Shown: positions 1-8,693 of the stretch, one piece after another
Position numbering within the stretch: the first letter of the stretch is position 1
Layout: the number at the start of each line of letters is the position of its first letter
Assembly (NCBI GenBank): GCA_964600615.1
Contig: CAZRJK010000007.1
Location: 13,994 to 77,993 of the forward strand
DNA from: RUG11198 sp964600615
GTDB taxonomy: Bacteria > Bacillota_I > Bacilli_A > RF39 > UBA660
Direction of reading: 5' to 3'
Length of the DNA stretch: 64,000 nucleotides
Notes under the pieces: model-generated
Database searches by the model: none
The model's input: only the letters and a program-made list of their open reading frames with translations
Told to the model about the DNA's origin: nothing
Position numbers and translations under genes: made by a program

Positions 1-147
1 TAATCCAGTAACTCTAGTATCCTCAGAAAAAACAACTTCTACATCATTAAGTATTTTTACCGCCCTATAAGTCATATCATCCATATTTCCAATTGGAGTA
101 GGAATTAAATACAAAGTAGGATTACCATCATAACTTTTTTGCCACAT
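1..147 (-). CDS. rsmI: RsmI, 16S rRNA C1402 2'-O-methyltransferase (N-terminal part, cut by window edge)
   Basis: Only about the first 49 codons lie in the window. They contain the family signature LIPTPIGN close to the N-terminus, then a segment ending SEDTRVTG, which matches the SAM-binding start of RsmI. The family methylates the ribose of C1402 in 16S rRNA, in the ribosomal decoding centre. The ATG lies 4 nt after the stop of the yabB-type methyltransferase and has an AAGAGAG ribosome site overlapping that stop, so the two are co-transcribed. The order yabB-rsmI is that of Bacillus. Identity is clear despite truncation. Confidence 0.9.
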   Translation of the reverse strand, partial: MWQKSYDGNPTLYLIPTPIGNMDDMTYRAVKILNDVEVVFSEDTRVTGL

Positions 148-151
148 AATA

Positions 152-883
152 TCATCTCTCTTTATTTAACATCTCACTAATATTATCTCTATAACTACCA
201 TCATCATTATGAATAACTAATCCAGGAAGAATTTTAACATTACTCTTACCATTCTTTGAAGCCTCTACCATAAACAAATCACTATTAGATCCTTCCTTAG
301 GATAAATAAATTGAATCCTCTTAGGTTCAAAATTGTATTCTTTTAAACAATTAATGACTTCTATAAATCTAGAAGTAGTATGAACCATTGCTAAATTTCC
401 ACCATTCCTTAGTAAATATTTAGCACTCTTAACAACATCTTCTAATGATAACATAACTTCATGTCTAGCAACCCTCTTTATATCATTATCATTAAAATAT
501 CCATCACTATTAGTCTTAAAATATGGTGGATTACAAATAACTACATCATAACTCCCACTATCAAAATATTTATCAATTTCTCTAACATCACCACAAATAA
601 GAGAAATCTGATTAGAAAGATTATTTTCTTTAATCGATTCAACACCTAATTTATAAATACAATTCTGTAACTCTATTCCATCAATATGAGCCTTAGTTCT
701 ATTAGATAATAGCATTGGAATAGGAGCATTACCACTAGCTAAATCAATTATTTTCTTACATCTTAAATTAATAGAAACAAAATTAGCGAGTAATACAGAA
801 TCCAAAGAAAATTTAAACCAATCATCATTTTGATAAATAATCATATCATAATTAAGTAATCTATTCTTAACTTTCATCAGCAT
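152..883 (-). CDS. TrmN6/YabB-type SAM-dependent methyltransferase
   Basis: A class I SAM methyltransferase of the TrmN6/YabB family, which modifies the adenine N6 in tRNA in characterised members; the substrate here is inferred. It shows the SAM loop DLASGNAPIPM (about residues 47-57), an acidic GIELQ strand end, and the catalytic NPPY motif of N6-adenine methyltransferases followed by FK. The N-terminal FSLDSVLLANF pattern is typical of the family. The start is uncertain: TTG 892, ATG 883 and ATG 877 are all possible, none has a good ribosome site, and all overlap the end of ricT, so translational coupling is likely. It ends in TGA, showing that TGA is a stop here. Confidence 0.82.
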   Translation of the reverse strand: MLMKVKNRLLNYDMIIYQNDDWFKFSLDSVLLANFVSINLRCKKIIDLASGNAPIPMLLSNRTKAHIDGIELQNCIYKLGVESIKENNLSNQISLICGDVREIDKYFDSGSYDVVICNPPYFKTNSDGYFNDNDIKRVARHEVMLSLEDVVKSAKYLLRNGGNLAMVHTTSRFIEVINCLKEYNFEPKRIQFIYPKEGSNSDLFMVEASKNGKSNVKILPGLVIHNDDGSYRDNISEMLNKER

Positions 884-1649
884 CAACTTCAATAATAGAC
901 TTATCTTCTAATTCAATTCTATATTTTCTCTTTAATACATCAACAGAGATAACCTTAACACTATCTCCCTTATAATCAATCTTTTTACCAACAACAGGTA
1001 ATCCCTTCCTTAATTCAGAATAATTATCATTTTCATATTTTAAACAACATAATAACCTACCACAAACCCCATTAATTTTAGTAGGATTTAAAGAAACGTT
1101 TTGATTTTTAGCCATATTTATAGTAATGCTATCAAAAGTATTAAGAAAATTACTACAACATAACTTTCTACCACAAGGACCAATTCCCCCTACTTCCTTA
1201 GCTTTATCCCTAATACCAACTTGCCTTAATTCAATCCTTGTCTTAAATAAAGAACCCAAATCTCTAGCAAGTTGTCTAAAATCAACTCTCTCATCAGCAA
1301 CAAATCTAAATAACAACTGACTTCTATCCAAATTATAACTACCATCTAAAATATTCATAGATAGTCCACTATCCAAAACAACATCACGACATTTACTAAT
1401 AACCTCATTCATAACTTCTAAATTACTCTTATATTGTAAATAATCTTTCTTACTAGAAATCCTTAAAACATCATATAAATCAACTTTATCAAACTTCTTA
1501 GTATCTTCAATAATATCAATAACCTTACCAAACAAAGGACCTCTATCACTATCAACAACAACTGTAAGATTAATCTTTAAATTAAATTTAGGATTCCTAA
1601 AATAACCAGTTTGTCCATTTTCTTCAAACTTAACTTCTACTATATTCAT
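867..1649 (-). CDS. ricT: RicT (YaaT), PSP1-domain subunit of the RicAFT complex
   Basis: A PSP1-domain protein. In Bacillus RicT works with RicA and RicF as an Fe-S complex that assists RNase Y-dependent mRNA maturation and affects phosphorelay-controlled development, including competence and sporulation. The sequence shows the cysteine-rich core GPCGRKLCCSNF and GVCGRLLCCLKYE (about residues 155-210), which supplies Fe-S ligands. I chose ATG 1649 because a good AGGTTAGGTGA ribosome site precedes it; an in-frame GTG at 1658 is less likely. It overlaps the end of holB and sits in the conserved order holB-ricT-yabB. RicA and RicF are not in this window. Confidence 0.93.
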   Translation of the reverse strand: MNIVEVKFEENGQTGYFRNPKFNLKINLTVVVDSDRGPLFGKVIDIIEDTKKFDKVDLYDVLRISSKKDYLQYKSNLEVMNEVISKCRDVVLDSGLSMNILDGSYNLDRSQLLFRFVADERVDFRQLARDLGSLFKTRIELRQVGIRDKAKEVGGIGPCGRKLCCSNFLNTFDSITINMAKNQNVSLNPTKINGVCGRLLCCLKYENDNYSELRKGLPVVGKKIDYKGDSVKVISVDVLKRKYRIELEDKSIIEVDADES

Positions 1650-2586
1650 AACATTCACCTAACCTAATCAACATATCATCAACAAGTAAATTAACATTTA
1701 AATTATACCTTAAATCATCATATTTAGTATAACATACTTCTATCTTATTAATTATATCATCCAAAGAATTATTATTAGACACAAAATCAATCAAATCTAA
1801 GTAATCATTAAAATAATAATTACTAAAACCACACATTTTCTTTAAAATATCATAATAAAAATTAACCAATAATAACATAACTTTCATACTATCTTCCCTG
1901 GATGGAAAATTATTATACCATAATTTTTTTAAATATATAAAAGTATCTAAACCATTTTTTTCATAATATCTAATAAAATTAATAGTATTATCTAACAATA
2001 ATTTATTACTCTCATCAGATAAAAAATCATCAATATCACTCTTTTTATCACATAAAGAATAAGCAAAATTATTAATAGCCTTATCATAGTATTCTTCTTT
2101 TACATTATTTAACTTTATTAATTGACACCTAGAAACTATTGTAGACAATAAACCACTAACATTATTTGTAAACAATATTGCTACAACATCATTATCAGGT
2201 TCTTCTAAAAACTTAAGTAAAGAATTAGAAGCTTGTTTATTCATCTTCTCACAATCTCTAATTACATAAATTCTCTTATTACCTTCTATTCCAGTTCTAC
2301 TAAAAGAACTCTGTAAATCTAACAATTGATCCTTTTTTATAACTAAACCATCAGCTTCAACAATCTTAACTTCTGTATAATTACCATCATCAATTCTCTT
2401 ACAAATATTTTCTTTATCTACACAATTATCACACACAATTTCTTTAACAAAAGCCATTATAAAATCAAAAGCATAATCATAATTATTTCCATCTATTAAA
2501 TAAGCATGAGACAACTTATTATTTCTAATAGCATTAACCAATAAATTATAAGCATTATTTTGAGTATTCCTAAAATCCTCTAACAT
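1630..2586 (-). CDS. holB: DNA polymerase III delta prime subunit
   Basis: Clamp-loader subunit delta prime, which with delta and DnaX loads the DnaN clamp onto DNA. It has the AAA+ clamp-loader pattern NNKLSHAYLI near the N-terminus and NSLLKFLEEP (about residues 134-143), followed by SRCQLIKL. As in all delta prime proteins the ATP-binding P-loop is degenerate (DGNNYDYA in place of GxxxxGKT), so it should not hydrolyse ATP. The ATG follows a GGGGTGA ribosome site. It lies directly downstream of the bofA-like gene and overlaps ricT by about 20 nt. Divergence in the C-terminal half is usual. Confidence 0.92.
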   Translation of the reverse strand: MLEDFRNTQNNAYNLLVNAIRNNKLSHAYLIDGNNYDYAFDFIMAFVKEIVCDNCVDKENICKRIDDGNYTEVKIVEADGLVIKKDQLLDLQSSFSRTGIEGNKRIYVIRDCEKMNKQASNSLLKFLEEPDNDVVAILFTNNVSGLLSTIVSRCQLIKLNNVKEEYYDKAINNFAYSLCDKKSDIDDFLSDESNKLLLDNTINFIRYYEKNGLDTFIYLKKLWYNNFPSREDSMKVMLLLVNFYYDILKKMCGFSNYYFNDYLDLIDFVSNNNSLDDIINKIEVCYTKYDDLRYNLNVNLLVDDMLIRLGECYEYSRS

Positions 2587-2598
2587 AAAATCACCCCA

Positions 2599-2778
2599 TT
2601 ATATAAATGAAAATAAAATAAGATAAATCATACCAAAAAAGTCAAAATAACTAACAAAAATAACATTAAATATATTTATTGCTATAGTATGATCATAAAA
2701 GACAATAGAATCATAAGCATATATAAATAAAGTGGAAAGAATAAACTTTTTAACAACCAAAAAAAATTTATTAATCAT
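2599..2778 (-). CDS. bofA: BofA-like small membrane protein (sigma-K processing inhibitor family)
   Basis: A 59-residue, very hydrophobic protein. BofA family members are small membrane proteins that hold the SpoIVFB protease inactive and so delay pro-sigma-K processing during sporulation. Support: position between recR and holB, where bofA lies in Bacillus; two predicted membrane segments (about residues 5-25 and 35-58); and a pattern AINIFNVIFVSYFDFFGM that follows the family motif of I-N followed by a GxxGIxxL-like turn. The ATG at 2778 has an AGGTG ribosome site; TAA ends just before the holB ribosome site. The hit is weak in sequence, so synteny carries much of the call. Alternative: an unrelated small membrane protein. 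Confidence 0.68.
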   Translation of the reverse strand: MINKFFLVVKKFILSTLFIYAYDSIVFYDHTIAINIFNVIFVSYFDFFGMIYLILFSFI

Positions 2779-2815
2779 AACATCACCTATTAATATTATG
2801 ACTAGTAAAATTTAA

Positions 2816-3412
2816 TTAGTTCATATTTTTTCTCTCATCAATAGCCATTTCTAAAGTCAAAGAATCAATATATTCCATATCCGTTCCCATTGGAACACCA
2901 GTAGCTATCTTGCTTATGTTAACATTACTATTATCAAGAACTTGTCTAATATATTGCATAGTAGTTTCCCCTTCAATACTAGGCTTAAGAGCCAAAATAA
3001 TCTCCTTAATATCGTTACTCTTAACTCTTTCCAACAAACTAGCAATATTTATATCACTAGGTCCTACACCGTCCAAAGGAGAAATAAGACCATCTAAAAC
3101 ATGATATAAACCATGATATACCCCTAATTTTTCAAAAAGATAAATATCTTTAGATTTTTCCACAACTAATAAAGTAAATTTGTCCCTTTCCTTATTTGAA
3201 CAAATATTACAAACTTCACCATCAGAGATACTATTACATACCTTACATTTAGTAATTTTATCCCTAACATCACAAATAGCATTAGAAAAATCAGTAAGCT
3301 TCTCCTTATCAAAATCAAGCATACTAAAGGCCAATCTCTCAGCAGATTTAGCTCCAACACCAGGTAACTTTTTAAAATTATCAATTAAAGATCTAATACT
3401 CTCAGGATACAT
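2816..3412 (-). CDS. recR: Recombination mediator RecR
   Basis: RecR forms a ring that, with RecF and RecO, loads RecA at gaps. At 198 residues it has normal length. Visible are the N-terminal helix-hairpin-helix region (KLPGVGAKSAERLAF, about residues 15-29), the zinc-binding CKVC-x7-C-x2-C group (about 56-72) and a Toprim domain starting at LLVVE, with the family signature about PSIEGETT. The C-terminal GVPMGTDMEYID matches the Walker-B-like end of RecR. The start codon follows the ybaB stop with one base between. RecF is also in this window. Confidence 0.97.
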   Translation of the reverse strand: MYPESIRSLIDNFKKLPGVGAKSAERLAFSMLDFDKEKLTDFSNAICDVRDKITKCKVCNSISDGEVCNICSNKERDKFTLLVVEKSKDIYLFEKLGVYHGLYHVLDGLISPLDGVGPSDINIASLLERVKSNDIKEIILALKPSIEGETTMQYIRQVLDNSNVNISKIATGVPMGTDMEYIDSLTLEMAIDERKNMN

Positions 3413-3413
3413 T

Positions 3414-3710
3414 TTACATCAACCCAGCTAAACCATTACCATATTTACTTAACTTTTTATTCTTATCATCTTCTACTTTTTTAGAAGCTTCATTATAAGC
3501 AACCATAATCATATCCTCTAACATTTCAACGTCATCAGATAAATCAAAATCTTTATCAATAGTAATAGATTTCATCTCCTTATTACCATTTAGAACTACC
3601 TTTACAGCAGAAGAACTACCCTCATATAAAGTTTTTCCCAATTCTTCTTGTGTTTTTTGTAAATCCTTTTGCATCTTTTGAGCTTCTCTCATCAAAGCTT
3701 GCATATTCAT
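3414..3710 (-). CDS. YbaB/EbfC nucleoid-associated protein
   Basis: A small DNA-binding protein of the YbaB/EbfC family, which forms dimers with tweezer-like ends and is nearly always encoded between dnaX and recR, as here. The sequence has the family start NMQALMREAQKMQKDL, a coiled-coil helix, a strand pair VKVVLNGNKEMKSITID, and the C-terminal helix. I chose ATG 3710 because its spacing from the AGAGAGG ribosome site is better than that of ATG 3719, which directly abuts it. Its exact cellular role is not settled in the family. Confidence 0.93.
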   Translation of the reverse strand: MNMQALMREAQKMQKDLQKTQEELGKTLYEGSSSAVKVVLNGNKEMKSITIDKDFDLSDDVEMLEDMIMVAYNEASKKVEDDKNKKLSKYGNGLAGLM

Positions 3711-3724
3711 ATTAATCATCCTCT

Positions 3725-5395
3725 CTATTTATATGTAATAACATCATTTCCCACAATAGAAATAAGTTTATCAACATTACTATTAGTATATACATTATTA
3801 TCTTTTTTTTCAATAACTTCTTCAATATAACTATATTTTTTTCCTTCTTTAATATCTGAAATATATTTTTCTTTTTCTCTCTCCCACTCATCAGTATTCA
3901 AAAAAACAATATTATATTTTTCACAATAAAAATCAAATAACATCTCTTCAAACAAATCTAAATAATCATATAATCTATCAATTAAAGAATCATATTTAAC
4001 ACTAAAAATAATATTATTATCACCAACAACCATTACATCCACATCATCAATAATTCCAATCAAAGAACCATATTTAGCACTATTAATACTATCCTTTAAA
4101 TCAGACCACCTAACCAAAAAATTCTCCTTATTAACCTTAGACGCAGTAGCAAAAGCATTATTTATTCTTATTTTCTTAATATCATCAGAAAAACTTTTTT
4201 TCATTTCTATTTTTTCATTCTCAACAATTACTTTATTATTTTCTTTCTCTACTTTTTCATTAATAATTATTTTATCATTATTAACAAATTTATTTTCTAC
4301 CTTTATATTATCATCATCCATCCTAAAAGAGTTAGAAATCTTAATTAAATTAGTAATTAAAATAATCAAAGGAAAACCAGAATTCTTCATTTGATTTAAA
4401 ATATCATTAAAATTAATAATTAAATCATAAACATTATCAATATCAAATAAATCAGCATTTTCAAGTATACTATCATATTTTAAACCATTAATACTTTTCA
4501 CATTAGAATCACACTTATAAATAAGCAAATCCTTTAAATAATCAACAAAATCACTAACAAATCTATCTAAATTAACACCATTTTTATTCAAATTTTCCAC
4601 AAAAGAAACAATATTACTAACATCATTATTTTTAATATAATTAAGAACATTACCTATCTCATCAAAAGAAACAACACCATTTAGTTTATAAACATCAGAA
4701 ATATCAATCTTACCATCTTTAAAACAAGATAACTGATCTAACATATTAATAGCATCCCTAAGTCCACCATCAGCAAGTCTTGCTATCTCATATAAAATAA
4801 CATCATCTACTTTAATTTTTTCATTCTTACAAATATATTTTAGTCGATCAACAATCTCATCAGTAGTAAATTTTAAAAATTGAAACTTTTGGCATCTAGA
4901 AACAACAGTAGCAGGAATCTTATAAAATTCGGTAGTAGCTAAAATAAAAATAGCATGAGCAGGGGGTTCTTCTAAAGTTTTAAGTAATGCATTAAAAGCT
5001 TGCGTAGTAAGCATATGAACTTCATCTATAATATAAATCTTATATTTACCATAAGTAGGAACCAAATTAACTTTATCTCTAAGTTCCCTAATCTCATCAA
5101 CACCATTATTAGAAGCAGCATCTATCTCCACAACATCACTATTATTACTATTTAAACAACTATCACATTTTCCACAAGGAACACCATCTTTGCTTAATTT
5201 ATTACAATTAATCATTCTAGCTATAATCTTAGCCGTAGAAGTCTTTCCAGTTCCTCTAGGACCAGAAAACAAATAAGCATGTGAAATTTTATTATTTAAT
5301 ATCTCATTTTTTATAATACTAGCAACTTCATTTTGACCAACAAAATCCTCAAAAGAAACAGGTCTATATTTTCTATACAAAGCTAAATAACTCAT
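3725..5395 (-). CDS. dnaX: DNA polymerase III gamma/tau subunit
   Basis: Clamp-loader ATPase of 556 residues. Motifs in order: N-terminal LYRKYRPVSFEDFVGQ, Walker A GPRGTGKTS (about 45-53), four-cysteine zinc module around CDSC (about 64-82), Walker B YIIDEVHML, the KTLEEPP sensor segment and SRC arginine finger. Residues after about 370 form a low-complexity acidic and basic linker and a C-terminal tau domain that would contact the replicase and helicase. Length is consistent with a tau-only product; I did not find a compelling frameshift signal for gamma. The ribosome site GGTGGTGG is 5 nt from the ATG. It is the first gene of the leftward dnaX-rsmI cluster, just downstream of the SRP RNA. 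Confidence 0.97.
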   Translation of the reverse strand: MSYLALYRKYRPVSFEDFVGQNEVASIIKNEILNNKISHAYLFSGPRGTGKTSTAKIIARMINCNKLSKDGVPCGKCDSCLNSNNSDVVEIDAASNNGVDEIRELRDKVNLVPTYGKYKIYIIDEVHMLTTQAFNALLKTLEEPPAHAIFILATTEFYKIPATVVSRCQKFQFLKFTTDEIVDRLKYICKNEKIKVDDVILYEIARLADGGLRDAINMLDQLSCFKDGKIDISDVYKLNGVVSFDEIGNVLNYIKNNDVSNIVSFVENLNKNGVNLDRFVSDFVDYLKDLLIYKCDSNVKSINGLKYDSILENADLFDIDNVYDLIINFNDILNQMKNSGFPLIILITNLIKISNSFRMDDDNIKVENKFVNNDKIIINEKVEKENNKVIVENEKIEMKKSFSDDIKKIRINNAFATASKVNKENFLVRWSDLKDSINSAKYGSLIGIIDDVDVMVVGDNNIIFSVKYDSLIDRLYDYLDLFEEMLFDFYCEKYNIVFLNTDEWEREKEKYISDIKEGKKYSYIEEVIEKKDNNVYTNSNVDKLISIVGNDVITYK

Positions 5396-5510
5396 AAAAC
5401 CACCACCAAAATCTTAATTTAATTATAACATAAAAACACAAACAAATAAACATAAAAATTATATAGCTTTAAATAAATAAACGTTCGTTTGCATTTTAAA
5501 ACAAAAAAAA

Positions 5511-5584
5511 GATGCACACAATAAACTATGTTAAAGCTGCTATCTTCCAATCCTGACTTGGTTCCACAGCATTATTGTTGCATC
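5511..5584 (-). ncRNA. ffs: Signal recognition particle RNA (small 4.5S type)
   Basis: Read on the minus strand, the sequence has the SRP domain IV core: GTCAGG, then GGAAG, then AGCAGC, which forms the symmetric and asymmetric loops bound by Ffh. The ends pair as GATGCA with TGCATC, extended by CAATA with TATTG, giving one rod-like hairpin of about 74 nt. This is the short type without an Alu domain. A run of eight T follows the 3' end (5503-5510 on the minus strand) and serves as terminator. It lies immediately upstream of dnaX, the same position as the SRP RNA gene in Bacillus. Exact ends are approximate. Confidence 0.93.
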
Positions 5585-5590
5585 AATAAA

Positions 5591-5619
5591 ATTTTAACAC
5601 AAAATTTAATTAAAATCAA
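5591..5619 (-). promoter_or_regulatory. Promoter of the SRP RNA
   Basis: On the minus strand: -35 TTGATT (5614-5619), a 17-nt spacer, -10 TAAAAT (5591-5596) with an upstream TG extended element. The predicted start lies about 7 nt further, at the 5' end of the SRP RNA hairpin. Confidence 0.8.
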
Positions 5620-5778
5620 CTATAATTAAAAAATAATTTTTTAATAAAAATAATGATTAAAAAAGTGATATAAAATAAAATTAAAAACAAAAACTATTTT
5701 TTAGTTGCATAAACTCTACAAAAAACAAAATTTTGCATTTTTTTTATCACAAAATTATTAATTAGAGAATTAATTTAA

Positions 5779-5794
5779 TGTTCCACGTGAAACA
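5779..5794. other. parS site 1
   Basis: TGTTCCACGTGAAACA matches the Firmicutes parS consensus TGTTNCACGTGAAACA. It is the centre of a 36-bp near-perfect palindrome (5769-5804) whose arms read outward through AATTAAT-type sequence with a single mismatch pair. ParB-CTP clamps load at such sites for origin segregation. Confidence 0.95.
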
Positions 5795-5846
5795 TTAAAT
5801 TAATATATCAAATATGAAATAAATGTAAAAAAAATTATTTACTCTA

Positions 5847-5862
5847 TGTTTCACGTGAAACT
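5847..5862. other. parS site 2
   Basis: TGTTTCACGTGAAACT: full parS core with one change at the last position. Confidence 0.93.
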
Positions 5863-5971
5863 TCTTTATAAAGCCGCAAAAAGCAATATACATTTTTTCT
5901 ATATCTAATAATTCAAATAGAATCAATTTATATCAAAAGAAAATAAAAACACATAAATTAATTTAATATAA

Positions 5972-5987
5972 TGTTCCACGTGAAACA
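5972..5987. other. parS site 3
   Basis: TGTTCCACGTGAAACA: identical to site 1 over 16 bp. Confidence 0.95.
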
Positions 5988-6045
5988 TACTATATACAAA
6001 TTAAAGTATGAACATATCTATTTATAAATATTAAATCATAATTAA

Positions 6046-6061
6046 TGTTTCACGTGGAACT
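6046..6061. other. parS site 4
   Basis: TGTTTCACGTGGAACT: inverse form of the CC variant, so the site reads like sites 1 and 3 on the other strand, with one terminal change. Confidence 0.92.
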
Positions 6062-6112
6062 TTACACAAATCAATGATTTCCACAATTGCCCAAGATTTA
6101 TTTTTTTACAGC

Positions 6113-6141
6113 AAATAAAAAACCAAAATTAAATTTTGGTT
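6113..6141 (-). terminator. Second terminator downstream of gyrA
   Basis: On the minus strand AACCAAAATT pairs with AATTTTGGTT around a one-base loop, followed by TTTTTATTT. It lies about 45 bp beyond the first gyrA terminator. Confidence 0.7.
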
Positions 6142-6185
6142 AATATTTTGCGTAAAAAAAAGTTTTCCACAGTAAAAGCCAAAAT

Positions 6186-6211
6186 AAAAAGAACTTTTCA
6201 AAGTTCTTTTA
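6186..6211 (-). terminator. Terminator of the recF-gyrB-gyrA transcript
   Basis: On the minus strand AAAAGAACTT, loop TGAA, AAGTTCTTTTT forms a rho-independent terminator starting about 6 nt after the gyrA stop. Confidence 0.85.
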
Positions 6212-6216
6212 TTACA

Positions 6217-8682
6217 CTATTCTAAATTTGATTCTTCAGAATCATCATTAGTTTGTTCATCTCTATCAATTATAGCAACTGTACTAACATATTGTCCTTC
6301 TCTTAAATTAATAAGTCTGACTCCTTGAGTAACTCTACTTAAAGTTGATATTTGCGTTATATCTATTCTAATAACAATTCCCTCATCTGTAACAATTATT
6401 AAATCTTTATTATCACCTGAAACTACGTTGAATGAAACAATATCGCCGTTTTTCTCAGTTATATTTAAAGTCTTAACACCTTTTCCACCACGATTAGTAA
6501 TTCTATACTCACTAACAGGTGTTTTCTTTCCATAACCATTCTTAGTAATAACAAATACATCACAATCTTCTTTAACAACGTCCATATTAACGAGTTTTCC
6601 ACCGTTAAGATCAATTCCCTTAACTCCACTAGCAGAACGTCCCATTACACGAACACAATCCTCGGCAAATCTAACCATTCTACCGTTATTAGACGCCATT
6701 AATATTTCACTCTCACCAGTAGTCTTATGAACTGAAATTAATTCATCATCATCTTTTAAGGTAATTGCCTTCTTACCAGTAGTTCTTATCTTATCAAACT
6801 CTTCTATAGCAGTTCTCTTAACCAAACCGTCTCTAGTAGCAAATACTAAATATTTAATATCTTCTTCTCTATTTAATTTCAAAATAGAAGTTACTTTTTC
6901 CCCACTATCTAAATTAAGAAGATTAACTAAAGGAATTCCCTTAGATTGACGACTAAATTCAGGAACTTCATATCCTTTTAGTCTAAATACTCTTCCTTTA
7001 CTAGTAAAGAACATAATATCATCATGTGAACTAGCATTAATTATAGTTTCCACAAAATCCTCTTCATTAGTAGACATACCTTTAACTCCAACTCCACCAC
7101 GATTTTGAGTTTTATAAACATCAACAGCCATTCTCTTAATATAACCCTTATTTGTCATAGTCAAAACTGAGTTTTCCACAGGTATCAAAGATTCATCATC
7201 AATAAAGTCTATAGCAGACATATCAATATAAGTTCTTCTTTCATCTGCATATTTCTCTTTTATTTCTAACATCTCTTTCTTAATTACTTCAAAAATCTTT
7301 TCCTCATGTGCAAGAATATCTTCTAACTCAGCTACCATTTGTAATAATTCAGCAATTTCGTCCTCAATCTTAGACTTTTCTAATCCAGTAAGTCTCTTCA
7401 ACCTCATTTCCAAAATTGCTTGTGCTTGAGCCTGAGAAAGGCCAAATTCGGCAATCAATCCATTTTGAGCTATCTCATCAGTTTCTGATTCTCTAATAAT
7501 ACTAATAACCTTATCAATATTATCTAAAGAAATCTTTAAACCTTCTAATATATGTAATCTCTCTTTATATTTCTTTAAATCAAATTGACATCTTCTATAA
7601 ATAACATTTCTTTGATGCTCTATATATTTTTCTAATATAGATCTTAATCCTAAAGTTCTAGGACTACCATCAACTAACATCAAGAAATTAATACCATATG
7701 AAGTTTGTAATTGAGTATGTTTATACAAATTATTCAAAACAACATTAGAATTAGCTTCTTTCTTAACATCAATAACAATCTTAATTCCCTCTAATGCTGA
7801 TTCATCACTTAAATTAGAAATACCATCTAAAACTTTATCCCTAACCAATTCACCTATTCTAGTTATCAAAGCTTTTTTATTAATCTGATAAGGTAACTCA
7901 GTGATAATTATTCTTTCTTTTCCATGATGTTCCTCAATTTCAGCTCTACCACGAATAGTAATAGTTCCTCTACCAGTCTCATAAGCTCTTCTAATACCAC
8001 TATTTCCTAAAATAATACCAGCAGTAGGAAAATCAGGCCCTTTAACATACTGCATTAACTCTTCAACAGTAATATCATTATTATCAATATAAGCAACACA
8101 TGCATCAATTACTTCACCTAAATTATGAGGTGGAATATTAGTAGCCATACCAACAGCAATTCCCATATTACCATTAACTAAAATATTAGGAAATCTACTA
8201 GGTAAAACTACTGGTTCTTTTCTTTGACCATCATAGTTAGGTTCAAAATCCACAGTTTCTTTCTGTAAATCTTTTAATAATTCTATAGAAATTTTAGCAA
8301 GTCTAGCTTCAGTATAACGAGAAGCAGCAGCTCCAAAACCATCTATTGAACCAAAATTACCATGCCCATCAACCAAGCAATGCCTATAAGTAAAATCTTG
8401 AGCCATTCTAACCATTGTATCATATATAGCAGAGTCGCCATGTGGATGATAATGACCCATAACTGCACCAACAGCATTAGCACTCTTCTGATATTTCTTA
8501 TCTGGAGTCATACCTTCTTCATATAAAGTATATAAAACCCTTCTATGAACAGGTTTCAAACCATCCCTAACATCAGGAATAGCTCTTGCAACAATAACAC
8601 TCATTGAATAATCAAGAAAAGATGTTTTCATCTCCCCAACAATATCAACACTTACTTTCTTATCATTTAACTCTTCTTGCAT
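6217..8682 (-). CDS. gyrA: DNA gyrase subunit A
   Basis: 821 residues, normal for GyrA. It holds the DNA cleavage-rejoining domain with the quinolone-resistance region around HPHGDSAIYDTMVRMAQ and the catalytic tyrosine in AAASRYTEARL (about Y124). The C-terminal part is a six-bladed beta-pinwheel with repeated motifs such as GYIKRM, GRVFRLKGYEVPE and GYGKKTPVSEYR; the GyrA-box appears as QNRGGVG and related repeats, supporting gyrase rather than topoisomerase IV. The serine at the usual quinolone position is S (HGDSA). The ATG has a strong GGAGGTG ribosome site. It follows gyrB by about 11 nt. Confidence 0.98.
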   Translation of the reverse strand: MQEELNDKKVSVDIVGEMKTSFLDYSMSVIVARAIPDVRDGLKPVHRRVLYTLYEEGMTPDKKYQKSANAVGAVMGHYHPHGDSAIYDTMVRMAQDFTYRHCLVDGHGNFGSIDGFGAAASRYTEARLAKISIELLKDLQKETVDFEPNYDGQRKEPVVLPSRFPNILVNGNMGIAVGMATNIPPHNLGEVIDACVAYIDNNDITVEELMQYVKGPDFPTAGIILGNSGIRRAYETGRGTITIRGRAEIEEHHGKERIIITELPYQINKKALITRIGELVRDKVLDGISNLSDESALEGIKIVIDVKKEANSNVVLNNLYKHTQLQTSYGINFLMLVDGSPRTLGLRSILEKYIEHQRNVIYRRCQFDLKKYKERLHILEGLKISLDNIDKVISIIRESETDEIAQNGLIAEFGLSQAQAQAILEMRLKRLTGLEKSKIEDEIAELLQMVAELEDILAHEEKIFEVIKKEMLEIKEKYADERRTYIDMSAIDFIDDESLIPVENSVLTMTNKGYIKRMAVDVYKTQNRGGVGVKGMSTNEEDFVETIINASSHDDIMFFTSKGRVFRLKGYEVPEFSRQSKGIPLVNLLNLDSGEKVTSILKLNREEDIKYLVFATRDGLVKRTAIEEFDKIRTTGKKAITLKDDDELISVHKTTGESEILMASNNGRMVRFAEDCVRVMGRSASGVKGIDLNGGKLVNMDVVKEDCDVFVITKNGYGKKTPVSEYRITNRGGKGVKTLNITEKNGDIVSFNVVSGDNKDLIIVTDEGIVIRIDITQISTLSRVTQGVRLINLREGQYVSTVAIIDRDEQTNDDSEESNLE

Positions 8683-8693
8683 AAAAACACCTC

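Larger units (their letters stand above)
5585..6185. other. Non-coding segregation region between SRP RNA and gyrA
   Basis: About 600 bases with no protein gene on either strand. It contains the SRP RNA promoter, four parS palindromes (separate entries), two DnaA-box-like elements (TTTCCACA at 6078-6085 and TTTTCCACA at 6163-6171) and a gyrA terminator. The rest is AT-rich sequence in which I see no further conserved element. Terminators at its right edge and the outward-facing SRP promoter at its left edge should leave the parS cluster largely untranscribed. Confidence 0.75.

Noticed and set aside
5466..5500. AAACG-TT-CGTTT element near the SRP RNA as a LexA (SOS) box
   Set aside because: Lacks the GAAC-N4-GTTC spacing; it is a short chance palindrome downstream of the SRP RNA terminator.
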